Assembly: GCA_017467275.1 (NCBI GenBank)
Contig: JAFTSN010000001.1
Coordinates: forward strand, 248,001-312,000
DNA length: 64,000 nucleotides
Direction: 5' to 3'
DNA from: Clostridia bacterium
GTDB lineage: Bacteria > Bacillota > Clostridia > Christensenellales > Borkfalkiaceae
Positions 58,281 to 64,000 of the stretch are shown here, one piece after another. Each line of letters opens with the position of its first letter. Within the stretch, counting starts at the first letter, position 1. A program made the translations under genes and the position numbers. The notes below the pieces were generated by a model. That model was not told the origin of the DNA. It worked only from the letters and a program-made list of their open reading frames with translations, and searched no databases.

Positions 58281-60968
58281 TTATTTCTTGGAGGCTTTTT
58301 TCTCTCCAACCTTACGCGTGACGATCTTGGAAATTTCCACAAACGGAATCACCGTGAGCGAAAGCGCAATCGCGATCAAAAATTCCTTCCAGTTGATTGC
58401 CGCGAACTCAAACGCCGTGTTCAGTCCGGGGATATAAATGACGCCGATCGTCAAAATCAACGAAAGAATGAACGCACCCCAGAGCCACTTATTCTGCTTC
58501 TTTATGCTAAACAGCGAATGCTCGATTGAGCGCACGTTGAACGCATGGAACATCTCCGTCATGGAAAGGGTCAAGAACGCCATCGTCATACCGTCCATAC
58601 TCATGCCGTCCGCCGTGATACTCTTGAGCGACCAATGCCCCGTGGCAAAGCCGTGACCGATAAAGTAGGAAACGAGCGTCAAAAGCCCGACGAACACACC
58701 TTGCAAAACGACGTTTATTCCGACGCCGCCCGCGAATATCCCCTCGTTTTCGGGTCGAGGCTTGCGCTTCATCAAATCGCTTTCGCCGTCTTCCATACCC
58801 AGCGCAAGCGCGGGGAAGGTGTCCGTGATAAGATTGATCCAAAGAAGGTGCATCGGGCGCAACAGCGTGAAACCGCACATGGTTGCGATAAACACCGAAA
58901 CAACCTCCGCGAGATTGCTCGATAAGAGGAATTGAATGGCTTTACGGATGTTGTCGTAGATCCGTCTGCCCTCGCCGACCGCCGTGACGATCGTGGCGAA
59001 GTTATCGTCCTGCAACACCATGTCCGCCGCGCCCTTCGTGACGTCCGTACCCGTGATACCCATACCGACGCCGATATCCGCACTCTTAATACTCGGTGCA
59101 TCGTTAACGCCGTCGCCCGTCATCGCCGTGATTTTGCCTTTCTTTTTCCACGTCGTGACGATCCTCACTTTATGCTCGGGCTGAACGCGGGCGTAAACGC
59201 CGTACTTTTCGATCTCCTCGAGGAACTTTTCGTCGGGAATCTCCGCCATATCTGCACCCGTGATTGCCTCCGATTTATCGCTGATAATACCAAGCTGCTT
59301 GGCGATTGCAACCGCCGTGTCGAGGTGGTCGCCCGTGATCATGACGGGACGGATTCCCGCCGCCTTACATTCCTTGATTGCCGCGAGAACCTCGGGGCGA
59401 ACAGGGTCGATCATGCCCGTAAGCCCTACGAATACGAGGTCTTTTTCGATATCCTGCGGCTCGAAATTTGCGGGAACGGAATCAAGCTCTTTAAACGCCG
59501 CCGCAAGTACGCGAAGCGCGTTGTCTGCCATTGCCTTGTTCGCCGCGAGAATCTCCTCGCGCTTTTTATCCGTCAGAGCGACGATCTTCCCGCCCGTCCA
59601 AACGTGCGTACACCGCTTTAAGATCTCGTCGGGAGCGCCCTTGGTATATTGCACGATGCCCTTTTCATTCTCGTGAATGGTGGACATCATTTTACGCATG
59701 CTGTCGAACGGTGCTTCCGCGACGCGCTTTTCACCCTTGCCCATCTCCGTCTTATCGAGACCGAGCTTATAAGCATAGTTGACGAGCGCACATTCGGTGG
59801 GTTCACCCTTTGCTTCCTTTTCGTCCGTGTCGAGAATGGCGTCGGAGCATTGCGCCATGGCACGGGCAAGCAGCGCCTCGTCCTCGCCGTAGTGCTCAAC
59901 CACCGTCATTTTATTTTGCGTGAGCGTACCCGTCTTATCCGAACAGATGACCTGCGTACAGCCGAGCGTTTCAACCGCCGTAAGACGCTTGACGACGGCT
60001 TTCTTTTTCGCCATCTTGGTCATACCCATGGAAAGCACGATTGTAACGACCGTTGCAAGCCCCTCGGGGATTGCCGCAACCGCCAGCGACACCGCGACGA
60101 TAAAGCTTTCCAAAATAACCTCAAGGTGGAAATCCCGTTCAATCAGCAGGTTAAACGCAAACATGAACACGCAGATTCCGAGCACGAGGAAGCTCAACGT
60201 CTTGGAGAGTTTGCCAAGTCTCTTTTGAAGGGGAGTAACCTCGTTCTGGGTCTGTGCGAGGATATCGGCGATCTTGCCCATTTCCGTCTGCATGCCCGTC
60301 GCAACGACAACGGCAAGTCCGCGGCCGTAAACGATCGTACTGCCCATGTAGACCATATTCTTTCTGTCGCCGAGCGGAACGTCCTTTTTCCCCGCCTCGA
60401 TCGAGAGCGCTTCCTCCTGCTTATTCGCGGGAACGCTTTCGCCCGTCAGCGCGGCTTCCTCCGCTTTCAGCGAAGCACATTCAAGAATTCTGCAATCGGC
60501 GGGAACGGAATCGCCCGCCTCCAAAACAACGACGTCGCCGACGACGAGCTCCTCGCTCTTGACCGCCACGAGCTTCCCGCCGCGAATGACCTTTGAGGTT
60601 GCCGCCGTCATTTCTTTCAACGCTTCGATTGCCTTTTCCGCTCTGCCCTCCTGCACAACGCCCAAAATGGCATTGAGCAGAACAACCGCCACGATGATGA
60701 TACACTCCGCAAAGGACTCGTGCTGTCCGCGGGCGCGCTCTAAAATGACCGTTGCAAGATTGATTCCTGCCGCAATCAAAAGAACGATGATCATGGGGTT
60801 GGCAAGCTGACTCAAAAAGCGCATCAAAAGAGAAGTCTTTTTCGCTTCCACAAGCTTATTTTCGCCGTCTCTTTCCAACCTTGCTTTCGCTTCAGCTTCC
60901 GAAAGACCCTCTTTAGAGGAATTGACTTCCTTTAAGACTTCTTCCGAATTGGATAAGTAATACTGCAT
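58281..60968 (-). CDS. Calcium-type P-type ATPase (P2 family)
   Basis: This protein has 895 residues from the ATG at 60968 (GGAG twelve bases upstream within AAAGGAGTAGGAAAG). It has the N-terminal cation-ATPase domain, actuator loop LTGESVPANK, the PEGL-containing M4 ion site (AAIPEGLATVV), phosphorylation motif SDKTGTLTQNKM, nucleotide-site KGAPDEI, hinge MTGDGVND and six C-terminal spans, as in SERCA/PMCA-type bacterial pumps. It exports Ca2+ or possibly Mn2+. It has a consensus promoter and a leader of about 190 bases with several mutually exclusive stems, so cation- or ligand-dependent control is likely. Confidence 0.95.
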   Translation of the reverse strand: MQYYLSNSEEVLKEVNSSKEGLSEAEAKARLERDGENKLVEAKKTSLLMRFLSQLANPMIIVLLIAAGINLATVILERARGQHESFAECIIIVAVVLLNAILGVVQEGRAEKAIEALKEMTAATSKVIRGGKLVAVKSEELVVGDVVVLEAGDSVPADCRILECASLKAEEAALTGESVPANKQEEALSIEAGKKDVPLGDRKNMVYMGSTIVYGRGLAVVVATGMQTEMGKIADILAQTQNEVTPLQKRLGKLSKTLSFLVLGICVFMFAFNLLIERDFHLEVILESFIVAVSLAVAAIPEGLATVVTIVLSMGMTKMAKKKAVVKRLTAVETLGCTQVICSDKTGTLTQNKMTVVEHYGEDEALLARAMAQCSDAILDTDEKEAKGEPTECALVNYAYKLGLDKTEMGKGEKRVAEAPFDSMRKMMSTIHENEKGIVQYTKGAPDEILKRCTHVWTGGKIVALTDKKREEILAANKAMADNALRVLAAAFKELDSVPANFEPQDIEKDLVFVGLTGMIDPVRPEVLAAIKECKAAGIRPVMITGDHLDTAVAIAKQLGIISDKSEAITGADMAEIPDEKFLEEIEKYGVYARVQPEHKVRIVTTWKKKGKITAMTGDGVNDAPSIKSADIGVGMGITGTDVTKGAADMVLQDDNFATIVTAVGEGRRIYDNIRKAIQFLLSSNLAEVVSVFIATMCGFTLLRPMHLLWINLITDTFPALALGMEDGESDLMKRKPRPENEGIFAGGVGINVVLQGVFVGLLTLVSYFIGHGFATGHWSLKSITADGMSMDGMTMAFLTLSMTEMFHAFNVRSIEHSLFSIKKQNKWLWGAFILSLILTIGVIYIPGLNTAFEFAAINWKEFLIAIALSLTVIPFVEISKIVTRKVGEKKASKK

Positions 60969-61006
60969 CTTTCCTACTCCTTTATTTTTCATAAAAACAG
61001 TCTCTC

Positions 61007-61113
61007 AGGCTTTATTATGCCTCATTTAAAAAGAAACCATAAAGCGCGCGAGGCTTATTTTCAATTTTTCGGGAGAATGCGGGAATCGTTTTTCTTTCAA
61101 AAACGCGCTCTTT
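61007..61113 (-). promoter_or_regulatory. Structured 5' leader of the P-type ATPase (riboswitch candidate)
   Basis: The leader between promoter and start folds strongly on the minus strand. AAAGAGCGCG (61104-61113) pairs with CGCGCGCTTT (61041-61050), one mismatch, enclosing a perfect CGTTTTT-GAAAG-AAAAACG hairpin (61087-61105, partly overlapping). Downstream, GAGGC (61019-61023) can pair either back with GCCTC (61050-61054) or forward with GCCT (61007-61010), giving two exclusive states near the ribosome site. I could not match it to the yybP-ykoY consensus or any other class. Confidence 0.45.
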
Positions 61114-61159
61114 TCACAATAACAGCCGCAAATTACTCCAGTATATTTATTCTGTAATA

Positions 61160-61188
61160 AGTATAGAAAAAAATTCCCGTTTTGTCAA
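61160..61188 (-). promoter_or_regulatory. Promoter of the P-type ATPase
   Basis: TTGACA (61183-61188), 17 bp, TATACT (61160-61165) on the minus strand. Confidence 0.88.
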
Positions 61189-61205
61189 GGATTTACATAT
61201 AAAAA

Positions 61206-61229
61206 GCGGACGAAAAAATTTTCATCCGC
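61206..61229 (-). terminator. Terminator of the ComEC-like hydrolase gene
   Basis: On the minus strand GCGGATGAAAA pairs with TTTTCGTCCGC (one G-U) and is followed by TTTTTATATG. Confidence 0.9.
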
Positions 61230-61255
61230 CTTTCAACTTTTTCTTTGTTTTTTCA

Positions 61256-62410
61256 CTATGCCGTCGGCCAAGTCCGATTGGCTTTAAACCAATCGGTGTC
61301 CTTTAAAAGCGTGTCGTTGTTCGAGCACGTCACCTTCACCTCGCCGCCGTCCGAGGAAACGATAATGTTTCCGTTCATAGGCACAAACCCATCGTCCGTA
61401 TCTTTGGCAACAAGGGTCGGAATATAGATTCTTTCGGTGTAAACGGCAATGCGGTTAATGACCGCCTGCGACGGGAATACGACGTCGTTAGAGCCGAAAT
61501 TGTATTCCGTATCGTTTCCGCAACAACAGCAAACGCAGACGATCTCGGGCTGAATTTCGGCAAGCAGAGCCGCGCCGCTCGAAGTAGGACTGCCGTGATG
61601 CCCCGCCTTAAAGAGCTTGCATTTGGGAAGCTCGTGCTCCTCCACCAAAGAAGCTTCTCCCTCCGCTTCTAAATCGCCCGTAAACAAATAGTTATTGGTT
61701 CCTTGCGTTAAAAGCATACAGACGGAATAATTATTTTCGTCGCTCGCCTTTTGCTCATAGAATTTCTGATAGAGAAAGTTCATTGTGATTCCGTCGGCAA
61801 GCTCGTAGCTCCGCTTTGCGCCGTTTTCGTTATTCCAGCATTCGAGCGCGGTGTAATGGGTTGCGCCCGCCTCGACCTCCGCGTCGCGCAACGCCACGTA
61901 ATCTTCATACGTCCCCGACGTGGAATTGGTGCGCGGGAAATCAATGATCGTCCCACACTTGAACGCCTCGAATATCCCCACGCCGCTTGCGAGCCCCACA
62001 AACGCCGCGATATGGTCCTGATCGGCGTGCGTTGCGATCACGTATTCCAAAACGCCGTCCGTACAGTAAGTATTGATATACGAAATCAGCGTTTCCGCAG
62101 AATTTTTGCGCGAACCTGCGTCAATCAAAATTTCCGTATTCCCCACTTTAATCAGGGTGCAATCCCCCGAATATTTATTCCCGAGCATGGGGAAATGAAT
62201 GCTCAATTCATCCGTAACAATCGATTGCTGCGGCTCGTTATGATCGTGTCCGTCCGCAAAATCCAGCTCAATATACCCTTTTTTCCAAAGTATATAGGTA
62301 CCCACGACGGCTATAATTAACAAGATCACGACGATAACGGTAAACACGCGACGGGCTTTTTTCTCCCGCTCCCTTTCCTTTTTACGGGACGTCTCTTTTT
62401 TCTTCGCCAT
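61256..62410 (-). CDS. Membrane-anchored ComEC/Rec2-like metallo-beta-lactamase-fold hydrolase
   Basis: This protein has 384 residues. A Lys/Arg/Glu-rich start (1-20) precedes one transmembrane helix (about 22-43), so the rest is outside the cell. The domain matches the free-standing C-terminal hydrolase of ComEC: LIDAGSRKNS, metal motif THADQDHIAAF (HxxxDH form, with Ala in place of the usual second His), LFTGDLEAEGEASLV and KAGHHGSPTS. Such proteins are often annotated as competence-like hydrolases, and nuclease activity is suspected. It lacks the ComEC channel. A short Cys run (VCVCCCCGND) near residue 292 is unusual. Its ribosome site is AAGGAG. Confidence 0.85.
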   Translation of the reverse strand: MAKKKETSRKKEREREKKARRVFTVIVVILLIIAVVGTYILWKKGYIELDFADGHDHNEPQQSIVTDELSIHFPMLGNKYSGDCTLIKVGNTEILIDAGSRKNSAETLISYINTYCTDGVLEYVIATHADQDHIAAFVGLASGVGIFEAFKCGTIIDFPRTNSTSGTYEDYVALRDAEVEAGATHYTALECWNNENGAKRSYELADGITMNFLYQKFYEQKASDENNYSVCMLLTQGTNNYLFTGDLEAEGEASLVEEHELPKCKLFKAGHHGSPTSSGAALLAEIQPEIVCVCCCCGNDTEYNFGSNDVVFPSQAVINRIAVYTERIYIPTLVAKDTDDGFVPMNGNIIVSSDGGEVKVTCSNNDTLLKDTDWFKANRTWPTA

Positions 62411-62438
62411 AAGCTTCTCCTTGTATTTTCAATAAAAA

Positions 62439-62460
62439 GAAGCCGAAAAAAATCGGCTTC
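62439..62460 (-). terminator. Terminator of the pyruvate formate-lyase genes
   Basis: GAAGCCGA / TCGGCTTC with an A/T loop, followed on the minus strand by TTTTTATTG. Confidence 0.95.
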
Positions 62461-62467
62461 CGTTTTT

Positions 62468-62701
62468 TTACATAGATTCGTGAATCGTTCTCGAAATCAC
62501 GTCGTCCTGCTGCTCTTTCGTCAGCTTGTTAAAATTGACCGCATAGCCGGAAACGCGAATCGTGAGCTGCGGATATTTTTCGGGGTGCTTTTGCGCGTCC
62601 AAAAGAGTCTCGCGGCTAAATACGTTCACGTTCAAATGATACCCGCCGTCCGCGACGTAGGCGTCCAGCATATTGACCAAATTATCTACTCTTGTCGACA
62701 T
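62468..62701 (-). CDS. Stand-alone glycyl-radical domain of pyruvate formate-lyase (GrcA-like)
   Basis: This 77-residue protein equals the C-terminus of pyruvate formate-lyase, from [31 protein letters not shown] to the end [21 protein letters not shown]. The radical-bearing glycine is in RVSGYAV. AGGAG lies eight bases before its ATG. Directly upstream, the main enzyme gene stops just where this domain should begin, 33 bases earlier and in the same frame. In E. coli a similar free domain (GrcA/YfiD) is a repair spare for a complete enzyme. Here it seems to be an obligatory second subunit. Confidence 0.9.
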   Translation of the reverse strand: MSTRVDNLVNMLDAYVADGGYHLNVNVFSRETLLDAQKHPEKYPQLTIRVSGYAVNFNKLTKEQQDDVISRTIHESM

Positions 62702-62734
62702 ATTTTTTTCTCCTTGCTTTGGATTTATGCCCGA

Positions 62735-64000
62735 TCAATTTTTACCGAGCGATGCGGGCGTGACCGAGAAAGTATTGGAAATACCGTCTCTCGAATACTC
62801 GTAAGGAAGCTTCGCCACCGATTCGAGGGAAGCAAGCGCACCGTTGGAATCCCGTCCGTGCATGGGATTTGCACCGGGTGCAAGAGGCGCGCCCATTCTT
62901 CTGCCGTCGGGCGTGTTGCCCGTCATTTTGCCGTAAACGACGTTGGACGTGATCGTCAGAATGGACATGGTGGGCACGCTGTTGCGATAGGTGTAGTGCC
63001 CCTGAATTTCTTTCATAAAGGACTTGACCAGCCAAACGGCGATCTCGTCCACGCGGTCATCGTTGTTGCCGTACTTGGGGAAATCCCCCTCAATACGGTA
63101 ATCAACGATCAAGCCCTCTTCATTACGGATGGGGTACACCTTTGCATACTTGATCGCAGAAAGGGAATCCGCCGCACAGGAAAGCCCCGCGATACCCGTT
63201 GCGAAGAAACGGCGCACCTCCGTGTCGTGCAACGCCATTTCAAGCGCCTCGTAGCAATATTTATCGTGCATATAATGAATGAGGTTGAGCGTGTTCACGT
63301 ATAAACCCGCAAGCCAGCCCATCATTTGCTTATACTTACCAAGCACGTCTTCGTAGACCAACGGACCGTCGCCGAGCACGGGCGCATATTCGGGCGAAAC
63401 CTGAAGATGCTTGCCCGTTTTGGGATCGATCATCAACTCGTCCTTACCGCCGTTCAAAGCATACAGCAGACATTTTGCAAGATTGGCTCTTGCGCCGAAG
63501 AACTGCATATCTTTCCCCACGCGCATACAGCTCACGCAACAAGCGATACAGTAATCGTCGCCCATTTCGGGACGCATAAGATCGTCGCTTTCGTATTGAA
63601 TCGCCGAAGTGCGGATAGAAAGATCAGCGCAGAACCGCTTAAAATTCGTAGGCAAATGCTTGGACCAGAGCACCGTCAAATTAGGCTCGGGTGCAGGACC
63701 CAAGTTATCGAGGGTGTGCAGAATACGGAACGCCGTTTTCGTGACGAGCGTTCTGCCGTCCGAACCCATACCGCCGATAGATTCCGTGACCCACGTGGGA
63801 TCGCCCGAGAAGAGCTCGTTATATTCGCGAATACGCATGAATTTGACAATTCTCAGCTTCATGACGAAGTGGTCGATAAATTCCTGTGCCTCTTCCTCGG
63901 TGATAATGCCTCGCTCAAGATCGCGCTCGATATAGATATCGAGGAACGTCGTATTTCTGCCGATCGACATCGCCGCGCCGTTCTGATCCTTAACCGCCGC
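62735..64000 (-). CDS. pflB: Formate C-acetyltransferase lacking its glycyl-radical domain, partial
   Basis: The frame is open to the right edge, so the N-terminus lies beyond the window; 421 residues are visible. The enzyme cleaves pyruvate with CoA to acetyl-CoA and formate. The catalytic cysteine pair is in [10 protein letters not shown]. Typical blocks are [30 protein letters not shown] and [26 protein letters not shown]. It stops at [10 protein letters not shown] followed by TGA, precisely before the region that would carry the radical glycine, which is encoded by the next gene. A pfl-activating enzyme gene is not visible on this side. Confidence 0.95.
   Translation of the reverse strand, partial: AAVKDQNGAAMSIGRNTTFLDIYIERDLERGIITEEEAQEFIDHFVMKLRIVKFMRIREYNELFSGDPTWVTESIGGMGSDGRTLVTKTAFRILHTLDNLGPAPEPNLTVLWSKHLPTNFKRFCADLSIRTSAIQYESDDLMRPEMGDDYCIACCVSCMRVGKDMQFFGARANLAKCLLYALNGGKDELMIDPKTGKHLQVSPEYAPVLGDGPLVYEDVLGKYKQMMGWLAGLYVNTLNLIHYMHDKYCYEALEMALHDTEVRRFFATGIAGLSCAADSLSAIKYAKVYPIRNEEGLIVDYRIEGDFPKYGNNDDRVDEIAVWLVKSFMKEIQGHYTYRNSVPTMSILTITSNVVYGKMTGNTPDGRRMGAPLAPGANPMHGRDSNGALASLESVAKLPYEYSRDGISNTFSVTPASLGKN

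Noticed and set aside
60969..61160. yybP-ykoY or TPP riboswitch upstream of the P-type ATPase
   Set aside because: The leader contains a CTGAGA-like string and GGAGTA, but the other conserved TPP segment and the yybP-ykoY loop sequences are not recognisable, so no class was assigned.
62702..62737. Selenocysteine or readthrough at the TGA between the PFL parts
   Set aside because: The linker after the TGA is not similar to PFL, contains a good ribosome site and ATG, and TGA is an ordinary stop elsewhere in the window. A true gene split is simpler.
1..64000. tRNA, rRNA, CRISPR arrays, IS elements, phage genes
   Set aside because: I saw no tRNA-like cloverleaf, regularly spaced direct repeats, transposase, integrase or phage structural gene in the window.

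Overview
The window looks like a chromosome segment from an anaerobic, Gram-positive-type bacterium of the class Clostridia (Bacillota). The evidence is strong GGAGG ribosome sites with some GTG starts, TTGACA/TATAAT promoters, lipoprotein signal peptides, a pyruvate formate-lyase, a two-gene SUF system and Lpl/Ytc-type sugar ABC permeases. It has no rRNA gene, so closer placement (for example gut Christensenellales-like lineages) is a guess. I saw no tRNA, CRISPR array, transposase or prophage gene. The first ~2.9 kb is clearly more AT-rich than the rest and carries an orphan gene and two small regulators, which suggests acquired DNA.

Layout. 1-2.9 kb: orphan protein, a folded non-coding element, DUF4177 and XRE genes with paired operators, and an XRE-membrane protein. 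3-8 kb: acyltransferase, QueG-like Fe-S protein, alkaline phosphatase lipoprotein and a mannose-6-phosphate isomerase/ROK kinase fusion. 8-24 kb: one long minus-strand carbohydrate locus. It runs from a divergent AraC gene through a frameshifted M14 peptidase, three related surface proteins with a 41-residue peptide gene between two of them, two sugar permeases, a solute-binding lipoprotein, an SGNH acetylesterase, a glycoside hydrolase and an FAD oxidoreductase. 24-33 kb: nucleoside hydrolase, EF-G paralogue, DUF378 protein, valS and an NMT1/SsuA-type ABC importer. 33-42 kb: MarR with a MacB-like ABC protein, two convergent M18 aminopeptidases, and a nadA-sufC-sufB-M18 operon. 42-48.6 kb: CNNM transporter, galE, a YgjP-like protease, and a GH31 glucosidase with its own divergent AraC gene. 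48.6-56.4 kb: a complete oppABCDF peptide importer. 56.5-64 kb: aldo/keto reductase, tcdA, Ca2+-type P-ATPase with a long folded leader, a ComEC-like hydrolase and a split pyruvate formate-lyase cut by the window edge.

The most unusual content is in domain architecture. The OppC permease carries about 300 extra residues that read as seven RCC1-type beta-propeller blades in its first external loop, and its OppF partner has a ~170-residue insertion inside the ATPase domain. Pyruvate formate-lyase is split so that the glycyl-radical domain is a separate 77-residue protein. ManA and a ROK kinase are fused, but an internal ribosome site for the kinase is kept. Three surface proteins and a small peptide sit inside the sugar-import operon.
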